Origin: Mucilaginibacter lappiensis
GTDB taxonomy: Bacteria; Bacteroidota; Bacteroidia; Sphingobacteriales; Sphingobacteriaceae
DNA: 64,000 nucleotides
Assembly: GCF_900155965.1 (NCBI RefSeq)
Contig: NZ_FTMG01000003.1
Location: 490,547 to 554,546, forward strand
Direction of reading: 5' to 3'
Shown: positions 1-9,191 of the stretch, one piece after another
Numbering within the stretch: the first letter of the stretch is position 1
How the letters are laid out: each line of letters starts with the position of its first letter
Notes under the pieces: generated by a model
What the model was told of the DNA's origin: nothing
The model's database searches: none
The model's input: only the letters and a program-made list of their open reading frames with translations
Program-made: the position numbers and the translations under genes

Positions 1-2
1 TA

Positions 3-548
3 ATTAAGAGAGCCAGAACCAATATAATTGCCATTTATGATACAGATATAGTATTACCCACACAACAAATTATTGACAGCGTTGCATTATTGAGAGATAA
101 TGAGGCAGATATGGTTTCTCCTTATGACGGAACTTTTATGGGTGTTGACAATCTTTTTAAGATCGCTTTTAACAAACTCACTGATGCAGATTTATTTTAT
201 CAGAACTGTTATAAATTCCACACAGCAACCAAACGTTCCTGGGGTGGTGCCATTTTTACAAAAAAAGATTTGTACACGGCATCTGGAGGAGATAACGAAT
301 TTTTCAAAAGCTGGGGACCAGAGGATATTGAACGCGTTAAACGAATGGAAAATTTGGGGTATAAAGTAAAAAGGATAAAAGGGCCATTATTCCATTTACA
401 TCATACCAGAAAAGAAAACTCCAGCTATTTAAATAGCGCTGTTTATATGAATTACATGGAGGAGTATTTAAAAGTCTGCCGTATGCATAAGAACGATCTG
501 CAGGGTTATGTTAATAACTGGCCCTGGAAAAAATCGCTAACCGAGTAA
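3..548 (+). CDS. Glycosyltransferase, galactosyltransferase-like, 5' end outside window
   Basis: The reading frame is open from base 3, so the true start lies before the window; the TTG at 90 is internal. The first visible residues include IAIYDTDIVLP, a DxD-type nucleotide-sugar/metal motif of GT-A glycosyltransferases. Further on, WGGAIFTKKDL followed by SWGPEDIERVKRMENLGYKV resembles the C-terminal galactosyltransferase-type segment (Glyco_transf_7C), where the Glu-Asp pair sits in the acceptor site. It probably transfers a sugar from a nucleotide sugar; donor and acceptor cannot be read. It ends 5 bases before the LanC-like gene, so the two are probably one transcript. In Bacteroidota such pairs can occur in peptide-modification clusters, but that context lies off the left edge. 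Confidence 0.75.
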   Translation: MKRARTNIIAIYDTDIVLPTQQIIDSVALLRDNEADMVSPYDGTFMGVDNLFKIAFNKLTDADLFYQNCYKFHTATKRSWGGAIFTKKDLYTASGGDNEFFKSWGPEDIERVKRMENLGYKVKRIKGPLFHLHHTRKENSSYLNSAVYMNYMEEYLKVCRMHKNDLQGYVNNWPWKKSLTE

Positions 549-553
549 AATCT

Positions 554-1603
554 ATGGAAAAAATATTAGTTGAACTAATTAAGAACTATAAAGACAATGA
601 TCATTCCCCAGATGATTTAGGCCTAACAAACGGAAAAACAGGATTAGGACTCGCCTATTTTATACTATCAAAATATACAAAGGATCAAGCGTTTGCTGAT
701 AAAGGTTTTGATATGTTCGATGCCGTCACAGAAAATATTGCTCATATCAATGAGATAAATTTCTCAAATGGGTTAGCCGGTATTGGATGGGTAATTGAAT
801 GGTTAGTGCAAAATAATTTTTTTGAAGCCAATACCGATGAAATATTGGAAGATGTCGACAACGCCATATATAAAGCATTAATGTTTGCCCCGGACAATAA
901 TTTGTCCTTAGGGAACGGGACTCTTGGCAAATTGCTGTACTTTTTTAAAAGGATGCAAAGTATTAATGCCAACGTCAACCGGTTTAAAACTATTACACAT
1001 GAAACCTGCCTGATTGTTTTAACTGATGAGCTTCGTGATAAGTTAATGGGAGATAATGGTTTATTGAAAAAACTTAAAGAAAATTCAATACCCATTGATT
1101 TCCGGTTTTTAGGCCACCTCATTGCTTTTTTGAGCGATTTCTTAAACTCGAAAATTAACGAACCTACAGTTGAAACGATACTGTATGAAACAATTAAAGT
1201 CGTTTCTGAAATATTAAAAGCCGGTGAACAGAATTTTAAAAAAAGGGAAACAGGCGATTTTGAATTTTTAGCCGTCTGCTATTTTATAGCAGGCAAAAAT
1301 CACGCTCACCAGTATTGGCAGGAGCAGGCAAGAAATCATATAAAGTTGTTAAATTCCGTGAAATATATGTCATCAACCAATATAAACCTGATCATTCCAC
1401 AGCTTAAAATTTATTCCCTTACTAACCAATACTTTCCTGAGATCTTAAATAAAAGTGATTGTGAAGAATTAATCTTTAAAGATATCTTAGGCACTGATTC
1501 TTTACGATCATCTCATATCTTTGGTAATTTGCTGCCTTTTTGCAATTTATGCGATTACATTGATGCTTCTGCAATTAGTGAGCTACAACTGGTTTATTAT
1601 TAA
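554..1603 (+). CDS. LanC-like (lanthionine cyclase-fold) protein
   Basis: A 349-residue protein with three spaced glycine motifs typical of the LanC alpha/alpha-barrel: NGKTGLGLAYF (about residue 26), NGLAGIGWVIEW (about 72) and LGNGTLGKLLYF (about 118). LanC proteins cyclise dehydrated peptides and hold a zinc ion through one Cys and a later Cys-His pair. I do not see the usual WCYG or CHG motifs; the only C-terminal cysteines are in AVCYF, SDCEE and FCNLC. It may therefore be a fold member with another role, for example a sugar- or peptide-binding partner of the preceding glycosyltransferase, or a diverged enzyme. No signal peptide is visible, so it is probably cytoplasmic. Confidence 0.6.
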   Translation: MEKILVELIKNYKDNDHSPDDLGLTNGKTGLGLAYFILSKYTKDQAFADKGFDMFDAVTENIAHINEINFSNGLAGIGWVIEWLVQNNFFEANTDEILEDVDNAIYKALMFAPDNNLSLGNGTLGKLLYFFKRMQSINANVNRFKTITHETCLIVLTDELRDKLMGDNGLLKKLKENSIPIDFRFLGHLIAFLSDFLNSKINEPTVETILYETIKVVSEILKAGEQNFKKRETGDFEFLAVCYFIAGKNHAHQYWQEQARNHIKLLNSVKYMSSTNINLIIPQLKIYSLTNQYFPEILNKSDCEELIFKDILGTDSLRSSHIFGNLLPFCNLCDYIDASAISELQLVYY

Positions 1604-2167
1604 TTTTTAGAAATAAAGACCATCTGTTTCAGTATGAAACCAGATTGAAATTTCAATGAACGATGCGAGGGCTTAGTAAAGCGCAAAACGGCCCTGATGA
1701 GGTTGTGCGCATCCTATTGGATGCGAAAAATAAAGATGCGGAACTCTGCTACCAGTTATTTGCCGCATATGACGAAAGGCTATAACGAATAATCTGACGA
1801 TTAATATCTTTCCCAAATGCTTAATCTCGGTTGGCGTATTGTATCCGAGCTAATACATAGTGTCGGATGTATATTTATATAAGGATATAAAATAAGTGGA
1901 GCTGATTCCAACTTCCGTAATATTGGCAATTATCAGGGCGTTATATACCGGAAACTAAAAATGGCTCACTTCCCACATACTGGCAGCGAAATTTATGGTG
2001 TATAAGGAAGCTTTGGGCTTCTATTTTTAGACGTTTTTTTTATGTTAACCTTTAAATTCAAGTCGTATTAAAGCTGCCGGGGACTGCAATATCGTACTAT
2101 TTGTAACAGATCGTAATGCAAGGGTATTTAAAGAAGGCATGTACAGCGGCAACATAAACAGAACAAA
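1604..2167. other. Gap of 564 bases with a 40-codon ORF, probably degraded coding DNA
   Basis: No convincing gene. An ATG at 1663 opens a 40-residue frame ending at 1785 (MRGLSKAQNGPDEVV at the start, hydrophilic, no recognised family). A second short frame near 1960 begins MAHFPHTGSEIYGV and stops. Both look like fragments of former genes rather than functional ones. No clear terminator or promoter could be identified. Confidence 0.3.
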
Positions 2168-3118
2168 ATGAAAAAGATAATGTATTCGAAATTCGGGGGA
2201 CCGGAAGTATTGCAAATAGCGGAAGTCCCTATTCCTGCCGTTCAGGAAACAAGCTTGCTGATCAAAGTTAAGGCGGTATCCATTAACCCGCTGGACTGGA
2301 AAATACGCAATGGGGAAATGAAATTAATGTCCGGAAGTAAATTCCCAAGAGGCATCGGCATTGATTTTTCAGGCATTGTCGAAGAAACCGGAACGGCAGC
2401 TACTAAATACACTAAAGGTGATGAGGTATTCGGTATAATGGATGTTTTTAAGGGCGAAGCCTTATCAGAATATATTACAGTTAAGGAAAAAGATATAACC
2501 GTCAAACCTCAAAGTATTTCTTTCGAACAGGCTGCGACCATGGCCGTTGTAGGTTCTGCCGCTTTGCAGATATTTAAAACTTTAGTAGATCTGAAAAAAG
2601 GTACCGAAGTTTTGATCAATGGCGCTTCAGGCGGTATCGGGATGTTTGCTACCCAAATCGCAAAAATGGGTGGTGCCATAGTTACTACTGTAGTAGGCGA
2701 TAGTGGTATTCAAGCAGGCAAAGATTGGGGTGCAGACTTTGTGATCAATTATCGTAACGAAGATGTTTTAAAAGGGAACAAACAATATGATGTTGTCATT
2801 GACCTATCAGGTAAAATGCCTTTTAGTAAAGCAAAACAAATCATGAAGCATTCGTCAGCTTATATACATACCGCGCCCGGACCGAAAGAGATCATCAGCT
2901 CTTTTTTCATCAACTTGATTTCTGGTAAAAAATATAAACTACTCATGCTTAAACCCTCTCCAGAATACCTCGCCGAACTTGCAGATTATGCAGAAAGCGG
3001 GATTGCAATTGTGGTGAGTAAGGTTTATCCTTTCAATTCATTTAAAAAAGCTTACGCCGAGGTTCCGAACGGTAAATTTATTGGGAAAGCGGCTATAACA
3101 ATGGATGGGCTGGTTTAA
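2168..3118 (+). CDS. NADPH:quinone reductase-like medium-chain dehydrogenase, zinc-free
   Basis: A 316-residue member of the medium-chain dehydrogenase/reductase superfamily. The N-terminal GroES-like domain starts MKKIMYSKFGGPEVLQI and contains VSINPLDWKIRNG, typical of the quinone oxidoreductase and reticulon-4-interacting branches. The Rossmann domain carries VLINGASGGIGMFATQIAK (about residues 148-166), an NADP-type AxxGxxG motif. There is no four-cysteine structural-zinc lobe. It likely reduces small quinones or enones in the cytoplasm using NADPH. It stands alone, convergent with the GH127 gene, with about 570 bases of poorly coding DNA upstream. The physiological substrate cannot be inferred. 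Confidence 0.8.
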   Translation: MKKIMYSKFGGPEVLQIAEVPIPAVQETSLLIKVKAVSINPLDWKIRNGEMKLMSGSKFPRGIGIDFSGIVEETGTAATKYTKGDEVFGIMDVFKGEALSEYITVKEKDITVKPQSISFEQAATMAVVGSAALQIFKTLVDLKKGTEVLINGASGGIGMFATQIAKMGGAIVTTVVGDSGIQAGKDWGADFVINYRNEDVLKGNKQYDVVIDLSGKMPFSKAKQIMKHSSAYIHTAPGPKEIISSFFINLISGKKYKLLMLKPSPEYLAELADYAESGIAIVVSKVYPFNSFKKAYAEVPNGKFIGKAAITMDGLV

Positions 3119-3291
3119 AAATTCGGCCGTTAATGAATTTTCACGTTAAGAAAAGCATTGGCGACCACCATGCCCTATCTTTGCTTTACTGGCGAATGAG
3201 GAATGTAAATAGATGATATGGTAGCTCTTTCTGGTTGTCATTGCAAGCGAATGTAGAAGTGGGAGACCGGCATTTCATAATTGTAGTTCGG

Positions 3292-5217
3292 TCATTTCAA
3301 ATTCCAATAGAGTACGTAACGCTGTTTATCAATCTGGTAATAAGGAATCAGGGTAATGGGCCTGGCTGCCACGTCTTTCGTTTCGAATGTAAGCTGCTTC
3401 CCCACCAATGGTGTTAGCCACTCAGTCAATTTCCGTTTTTTTACAGTTAGCGAACTGATAACATCTTCAGGGATATTATATTTTACAAATTCCAGCTGGT
3501 CCCTGGCAAAAGGTGCAGGCGGGTTTATTCCGCCGGTACCCATATCTCCAGCCAGCAACAATGGGCCGTAAGCGATTGCGGCCACCTTTGCATTATCGTT
3601 TGCTGGAATCAATCGCAATGACATAGGAAAACTAACAGCCACTTCATCACCGGTTTTCCATACTCTTTTTAACTCAATATAACTGCCGGGTTTTTCTGAT
3701 ATTTTAACTGCTTTACCATTTATTGTAATCTTCGCACCAGACGTCGCCCAATGCGGATATCGGATATATAACGAAAACGGGATATGTGACGGCGCTTCCT
3801 TTACGGTAAGGTTAGTTACACTTTCTTCGGGATAGCGGGTTTGTTGAACAATTTTAAAGCCTTTCTCGCCCCAGTTCAATTCCGATGGGATAAACAGGTT
3901 AACATAAATACCATTATCCGTATGGTAATAAATACTTTCAGCATATTTAGCATGATTTTCAAAACTTGTGCCAACACAACACCAAAAGGAGTCGTCGTGT
4001 GAACTATAGGTCTTGAACAAACCAGGCTTTAATGATTGTAAATATGTTACCATACCAGACTCCGCTTCCTGTGATGGCAATATATGGTTATATAAAGCGC
4101 GCTCATAATAATCTGCATACTTTACGTCTGCTGTCCAGGCAAACAAGTGACGTGTCAGTTTTAGCATATTGTAGGTGTTGCAGGTTTCGGTGGTGGTGGC
4201 TGTAATATGTTTCGAGATTTGATCGGGCGTAAAGAAAAATTCCTGATCGCTGTTACCGCCGGTTGCAAACGTATGGTGATCGATAACCGTCTGCCAAAAA
4301 AATTCAGCAATCGTTTTTAGCGTGTCATCGTGTGTAAGTTCATATCCGCGCGCCGCACCTATTATTTTAGGGATTTGGGTATTAGCGTGAACCCCCGCGA
4401 GTTTATCTTCCTTATTTGCCAATGGGTCCAGAATAGCGTGATGATAAAAAAGTTCTGCCAATCTTTTGTCGTTCTTGTTTCCTGTTATGGCATACAAATT
4501 ATAGGCAACTTCACTCATTCCGCCAAACTCAGTTTTTTCCATTGTAGCCAATTGTTGAGGAGTTAAAGGCTCAAGTTTATGAAAAGCCCATCCACTCATC
4601 TTTTCTGCAATATCCAAAGCCTGCTTGTTGCCTGTATACAGATACATATCGATCAACCCTGCCATCACTTTGTGGATCGTATACCAGGGTGCCCACACCC
4701 ACTCACCCTTAATTGCCCGGTTGACAAATTGTTTTGGGAAAGCACTTAGGTAACCACCTTCATCCAAAACCTGCTGGCATTCGGCAAGTGCTGTCACCAA
4801 CGAATCGGCTTTTTGTTTGTAAACTATCTCTCCTGTTGAAGCATACATCAACGCAAGCCCCGAAAGTATATGACCCATAGTATGTCCACGTAACTCACAA
4901 TTTGGTGATTCCCATCCACCCAGGGGTTTGGCATTAGATGCGATACCCGCATTTAACCGCCAGGTATGCAATAAGCTTGCGTTACTAATGCTCAACATCC
5001 ATTTGGCATCGCGTTCCATGTTTTGCTTGAAACGGCTGTCTAATAACCTTACATCCTGTAAATTAAAGCTTTGTGCCTTTGCGGTAATTTCAGACCGTTT
5101 GGTCATTTCTATTTGATACTGGCCGATATATTGTGAAAAAGCCGGCTTGCAAATGAGCATAATGGCAATAAAATGGCCGGCGATTACGATAGTTTTAAGT
5201 ATTGTTTTTTTTTTCAT
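3292..5217 (-). CDS. GH127 beta-L-arabinofuranosidase, secreted
   Basis: 641 residues with an N-terminal signal peptide (hydrophobic run ending PAFSQ near residue 29). The body matches glycoside hydrolase family 127 (formerly DUF1680). The zinc/catalytic signature of this family is visible: TETCNTYNMLKLTRHLF (Glu and Cys near residues 343-345) and FWCCVGTSFENHAKY (Cys-Cys near 412), the family's cysteine nucleophile being one of this pair. Family members release beta-L-arabinofuranose from short arabino-oligosaccharides. It is the last intact gene of the leftward PUL enzyme run and would act in the periplasm on oligosaccharides released by the surface enzymes. About 420 bases with only a pseudogene separate it from the esterase gene upstream. 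Confidence 0.9.
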   Translation of the reverse strand: MKKKTILKTIVIAGHFIAIMLICKPAFSQYIGQYQIEMTKRSEITAKAQSFNLQDVRLLDSRFKQNMERDAKWMLSISNASLLHTWRLNAGIASNAKPLGGWESPNCELRGHTMGHILSGLALMYASTGEIVYKQKADSLVTALAECQQVLDEGGYLSAFPKQFVNRAIKGEWVWAPWYTIHKVMAGLIDMYLYTGNKQALDIAEKMSGWAFHKLEPLTPQQLATMEKTEFGGMSEVAYNLYAITGNKNDKRLAELFYHHAILDPLANKEDKLAGVHANTQIPKIIGAARGYELTHDDTLKTIAEFFWQTVIDHHTFATGGNSDQEFFFTPDQISKHITATTTETCNTYNMLKLTRHLFAWTADVKYADYYERALYNHILPSQEAESGMVTYLQSLKPGLFKTYSSHDDSFWCCVGTSFENHAKYAESIYYHTDNGIYVNLFIPSELNWGEKGFKIVQQTRYPEESVTNLTVKEAPSHIPFSLYIRYPHWATSGAKITINGKAVKISEKPGSYIELKRVWKTGDEVAVSFPMSLRLIPANDNAKVAAIAYGPLLLAGDMGTGGINPPAPFARDQLEFVKYNIPEDVISSLTVKKRKLTEWLTPLVGKQLTFETKDVAARPITLIPYYQIDKQRYVLYWNLK

Positions 5218-5347
5218 ATTGCAAATTTAGTAACAGGTATTATACCGATAATAAATAGACCAGATGGCCAGTTTAAATGTAACCCATCAACGACATTTTT
5301 CAATCGCCTCAACTTCGCCTGCATCCAGCATAGCTTACAGGCCGCTT

Positions 5348-5557
5348 TTATCCGCGTCGTTGATAATTATACTGATCGCTGCCTTCCTCGTATATCCCTC
5401 TACCGTCGCTTAAAATACTTGGATCCGGATAATCTCCCTTAAAGATGGGATTAGTAAAATAACTATCCCCTTTTTTACCGCGGGTAGTTTGTGCAAATGC
5501 CAGAAAACTCAACATTATAAATGGCATTACTGCCATGAAATTCATTATTTTGTTCAT
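5348..5557 (-). pseudogene. Chimeric remnant: GH43 5' end fused to an internal GH29 fragment
   Basis: A 69-codon frame. Its first part is a signal peptide (MLSFLAFAQ) followed by YFTNPIFKGDYPDPSIL, the start of a GH43 five-bladed propeller with its catalytic-base Asp. Then the text changes to RGIYEEGSDQYNY, which matches the GH29 segment RGMYQEGSDHYKY of the fucosidase encoded at 39205-40851. So a deletion joined the 5' end of one enzyme gene to the middle of another, and the frame stops soon after. The next 100 bases leftward hold further short broken frames. It cannot encode an active enzyme. Confidence 0.75.
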
Positions 5558-5634
5558 TCACGCATTTTTACTGTTATGTTATTGAATGCTTTGCTGTTTT
5601 CCTCAACCCGCTATTTTGGGGTTTGTAAACCAAA

Positions 5635-7587
5635 TCACTTTTGGGTAATTCCCTTCCATTCATCTGTTCTGAAGGGCACGGCCGGCAGGCCTTCTTTGTT
5701 AACAAGGTTACAAACGGGATTGTCGGCCCAAGCGTAACGTACGGCTACGGGTATATTTACCTTATCCGAACTAACTATCACCTTACCTCCTTCGATCCTG
5801 GCCGATGCCCAATAGAATTTTTTATCATCTCCGGCAATCACAAATCCTTTTAGTGAAGCTGCATCGCGGGTTGCAAGTCCCGAACCTGTATCGGTAAACC
5901 TTATAATTATATCTTTCCCTTTGATAACGAAGTTTTTATACATAGGCCCCGAGGAGATAACATCTTTCCCATATACTTTTTTTTTCGCTATCAGCGCCAG
6001 CCTGCGTCCTACCTCCTGTTTATTTGTCGGATGAATACTGCCTGCATCGCCGATATCTATTATGCAAGCCATACCTGTATTGGGTTGTAACAGTGTTAGT
6101 GTTTGCGCTTCTCTCAATTCAGCCCATTCACTTTCAGCAGGAAGCGGATCTTCTTTTTTGAAGTTTGCCAACTGAACATATAAAAAAGGAAGATTACCCC
6201 GATGCCAGCGTTGTCGCCAGTCGTTGATCAACATTGGAAATAATTCCCTATAGCGGTAAGCCTCCGAATCATTCGCCTCTCCCTGGTACCAGATAACCCC
6301 TTTGACCCCAAAAGGAATTAACGGATTAATCATGGCGTTAAACAGCACCGCTGGGTAATTTTGGTAATTGTGGATTTTAGGAATGGCCGGTTCAACATTT
6401 ATTTTATACAACCATTTCCCTGCTAAAGAGATCTTAGAATAACCATCAGTAATATAAATATCTTCGGCCGGAGGGTTCAATCCGCCGCCGCCCCACAGCA
6501 TAGCCATTCTTATGGCAATGGTATTTTCCCCGTTTTTAACCAGACCGGCCCTAATGGTATAGGATTGCTTTGAATTGCTATTCCAAATTGTTTTACATAT
6601 TTCGGTACCATTAAAATAAAGGGAGTAATTCATTTCAGGGTGACCAACATTCAGCACTAACTCTTTTCCTGCAAAAGATGTGGGTAGCACAATTTTTTTG
6701 CGTAACCAAATCATCCCTTCATATTTTCCGATCCCAAAATCCTTAACCAAGCGGGGCATCTCAACCGCGGTCCAGCCAGAATCATCATATTCCGGTAAGG
6801 GAACGGTCTTATCGGTATTGCCCTGGGGATGATAAACGATGTCCCAAAACCGTATCATATTTAAGCTGTCTTTTACAACATCATTTTGAGTCAGCGTATC
6901 ACCTGCAAGCATTTTTGCCCTGGTAGCAGACGATGTAAGCTGCATTTCCCGGCTTGTCCATGTCTGTACCGGCGTTCCACCCCAGGTACTTTGAATGATC
7001 CCGATTGGAACGTTTTGTTCTTTATGTATTTTGCGGGCAAAATAATAGGCCACGGCAGAGAACTGCTTTACATTATTTGTGTCGCATAGTTTCCATTTAC
7101 CCCCTAAAAAATCAGATTGAGGAGTAAACTTAATATCATGTTCTACCAAAAGAAAGCGAATTTGCGGAAAATCTGCTTTGGCAATTTCATTCGGAGCATC
7201 CCGCGCCTGCTGTACCTGCCATTCCATATTAGATTGACCAGAAGCCAGCCAGACATCTCCGATAAGGAGCCCCTTTAGTTTGATCGTGGATTCCGGCTTT
7301 CCTGATTCAGAAATCTTGAGATCATAAGGGCCGCCTGCCTTGAACTTCGAAAAATGCAACATCCATTTGCCGTCTTTATCGGTTTTTGCTTTTGCACCTA
7401 CTTTACCAAGCGTTGCAACAATCAAGGAACCTGGAGTTGCGCTACCCCAAACAGGAATTTTTATGCCTCTTTGCAAAACCATATTATCGCCAAATACTTT
7501 TGGCAAAATTACCTGGGTATAACCGGATGTTTGAAAAAAGTGAAACAGTGTAAAAAACACTAATAATATCCGTTTGATTATTTTCAT
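5635..7587 (-). CDS. SGNH carbohydrate acetylesterase (sialate O-acetylesterase-like, CE20-like)
   Basis: 650 residues with a signal peptide (about residues 1-25). The SGNH hydrolase signature is clear: LASGQSNMEW (Ser near residue 117), GVIWYQGEAN, and near 517 DAGSIHPTNKQEVGRRLA, which supplies the catalytic His. A jelly-roll insert (about residues 240-390, with NVGHPEMNYSLYFNGTEI) splits the SGNH domain, the architecture of long bacterial sialate-esterase-like enzymes. Some of these are now placed in CE20 and deacetylate xylan or xyloglucan. In this PUL it most likely removes O-acetyl groups from plant hemicellulose oligosaccharides in the periplasm; sialic acid is unlikely because no sialidase or transporter is nearby. 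Flanked on both sides by GH43 remnants. Confidence 0.82.
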   Translation of the reverse strand: MKIIKRILLVFFTLFHFFQTSGYTQVILPKVFGDNMVLQRGIKIPVWGSATPGSLIVATLGKVGAKAKTDKDGKWMLHFSKFKAGGPYDLKISESGKPESTIKLKGLLIGDVWLASGQSNMEWQVQQARDAPNEIAKADFPQIRFLLVEHDIKFTPQSDFLGGKWKLCDTNNVKQFSAVAYYFARKIHKEQNVPIGIIQSTWGGTPVQTWTSREMQLTSSATRAKMLAGDTLTQNDVVKDSLNMIRFWDIVYHPQGNTDKTVPLPEYDDSGWTAVEMPRLVKDFGIGKYEGMIWLRKKIVLPTSFAGKELVLNVGHPEMNYSLYFNGTEICKTIWNSNSKQSYTIRAGLVKNGENTIAIRMAMLWGGGGLNPPAEDIYITDGYSKISLAGKWLYKINVEPAIPKIHNYQNYPAVLFNAMINPLIPFGVKGVIWYQGEANDSEAYRYRELFPMLINDWRQRWHRGNLPFLYVQLANFKKEDPLPAESEWAELREAQTLTLLQPNTGMACIIDIGDAGSIHPTNKQEVGRRLALIAKKKVYGKDVISSGPMYKNFVIKGKDIIIRFTDTGSGLATRDAASLKGFVIAGDDKKFYWASARIEGGKVIVSSDKVNIPVAVRYAWADNPVCNLVNKEGLPAVPFRTDEWKGITQK

Positions 7588-7639
7588 TGTTTTATTCGAA
7601 TAGCGTGACTCTGATATTGTTGTTCGTTAATTCCTTAGG

Positions 7640-7745
7640 CTTTATTTTCCCGGGAAATGGAATATGTTATAGGAAAAAAGTCAAAGTCAGCCGCTCCCCC
7701 TATATTTTTTGTACCATAATTAAACAAAGCAAAACGATAGCCCAT
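7640..7745 (-). pseudogene. GH43 3'-end remnant, near-identical copy of 9369-9474
   Basis: About 106 bases match the 3' end of the intact GH43 gene at a constant offset of 1729 bases. Over the last 91 positions I count three mismatches. The encoded residues correspond to GYRFALFNY...GGAADFDFF of that gene. The match stops abruptly at 7745 within the codons for the last 35 residues, so only the tail of a second GH43 copy survives, between GH27 and the esterase. Confidence 0.8.
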
Positions 7746-7815
7746 TGTGCTCATACAACCCTGTATCATAATACCAGCACCCAATGCAAGAGCATGTATT
7801 ACCACTAAGATAATT

Positions 7816-9180
7816 TTAATTAAGCAACGATAGTTTTAACAAAGCGGCCCCGTGTGTATTGATTATTTTTTTATATCCTTTTTTAAAGGCACCTACATCT
7901 TCTTTTTCCCAAAGGTTCCGAACGGCTACCCTTCCGTTCAGGCCAAGTTGGGCAAAGTTTACCTCCACATCCTGCGGCTGTGCCGCCAGGTTGAATAAAG
8001 CGACATAAATATCCTTGCTATTGGGCACGTGCGAATACCAAACCATTGCATCATTAGTTTTGTATAACTGGCGCGGTTCAGTCCCATATTGGTTAACTGC
8101 TATCACCTCATCGTTTGTAAACAGTTTCAATTCCTGTTCCCTGTTTTCGGGCAGGTTGCCGCCCAAAATTAATGGTGAGCGGAAGATGGTCCAAAATGTC
8201 ATGTGCGAATACTCCTCGTCTTTTGTAAAACGGCTATAACGTTCGGCACCTACAGGGCCCCGTTTTGACAACTTGCCTATCTGTATCATATCACAATCGG
8301 GCCAATGGCCGGGCCCGCCAACGCCTTCCCATTGTTTGCCATAATTAAACATTTCCAATACTGCATTCCACTCGTCCCAAAAGTCATCGGCCACCCGCCA
8401 CATATTAGCATTTTGTTTTACGTTATCAGCTTTATCAACAGGCGTAGCCCCCGGTGATGTACTGAACACGATGGCCCTGCCGCAATTATCAATTGCTTTG
8501 CGGTAGCCCTCAACCTCCGCAGTGCTATAAGGCCTTGATAAGTCATCGACCTTAATAAAATCAACGCCCCAACCGGCATATAAGTTCAATATTGAATTCA
8601 GGTATGCCTGCGCACCGGGTTTAGCCATATCCAGGCCATACATGTGGTTATTCCAGGTGCATTTTGAATTAGTATCGGCTATCATATCAGCAGTTATGCC
8701 ATTGGTGCCCATTACGGGTGATTTTGCCCATACCGCCTGGCGTGGGATGCCACGCATTACATGAATACCAAATTTCAACCCCAGCGAATGGACATAGTCA
8801 GCCAATGGCTTAAACCCCTTACCTCCAAATGCCGACGGAAACTTATTTGTATCAGGGGTTAGACGCCCCCATTGGTCCATTGTTAGCCAGGGGCTATATG
8901 AGCCATCTTTAAGTCTTTTTTGAAACGGGTCGCCACTTCGGCTATCAAAGGACCATAAAAAATCCACCACTATATATTGCCAGCCATGCGCCTTCAGGTT
9001 TTGCGCAACGTAATCAGCATTTGCTTTTACCTCATCCTCATGAACCGTCATACCGTAACAATTGTAACTGTTCCATCCCATAGGGGGGGGGGTTAGCGCA
9101 ACATTCGTATTTTGCGCCTTTACAGATGTACAAAAACTAAATACTATTAAAAAAGTTAAGATTTTCCAAGTTGTGGTCAT
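7816..9180 (-). CDS. GH27 alpha-galactosidase or beta-L-arabinopyranosidase, secreted
   Basis: 454 residues, signal peptide ending near TSVKAQ. GH27 hallmarks are PPMGWNSYNCYG (about residue 33), IVVDFLWSF, and WGVDFIKVDDLSR with the nucleophile Asp near residue 211. RVADDFWDEW near 265 holds the acid/base Asp. A C-terminal beta domain ends the protein. The family cleaves terminal alpha-galactose, and some members cleave beta-L-arabinopyranose, which fits the arabinose-rich context. A run of ten C on the coding strand (9083-9092) lies directly after the signal peptide and encodes an extra Pro before PPMGWN; slippage there would truncate the protein. It lies between two pseudogene scars. Confidence 0.88.
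   Translation of the reverse strand: MTTTWKILTFLIVFSFCTSVKAQNTNVALTPPPMGWNSYNCYGMTVHEDEVKANADYVAQNLKAHGWQYIVVDFLWSFDSRSGDPFQKRLKDGSYSPWLTMDQWGRLTPDTNKFPSAFGGKGFKPLADYVHSLGLKFGIHVMRGIPRQAVWAKSPVMGTNGITADMIADTNSKCTWNNHMYGLDMAKPGAQAYLNSILNLYAGWGVDFIKVDDLSRPYSTAEVEGYRKAIDNCGRAIVFSTSPGATPVDKADNVKQNANMWRVADDFWDEWNAVLEMFNYGKQWEGVGGPGHWPDCDMIQIGKLSKRGPVGAERYSRFTKDEEYSHMTFWTIFRSPLILGGNLPENREQELKLFTNDEVIAVNQYGTEPRQLYKTNDAMVWYSHVPNSKDIYVALFNLAAQPQDVEVNFAQLGLNGRVAVRNLWEKEDVGAFKKGYKKIINTHGAALLKLSLLN
9083..9092 (-). repeat. C10 homopolymer inside the GH27 coding sequence
   Basis: Ten consecutive C on the coding strand, within the codons for Thr-Pro-Pro-Pro at about residues 28-32. It is the longest G/C homopolymer I noticed in the window. 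Confidence 0.9.
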
Positions 9181-9191
9181 CTATCGGAGAT

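Noticed and set aside
3235..3417. 60-codon rightward frame over the GH127 3' end
   Set aside because: Antisense shadow of GH127; no start signal or family.
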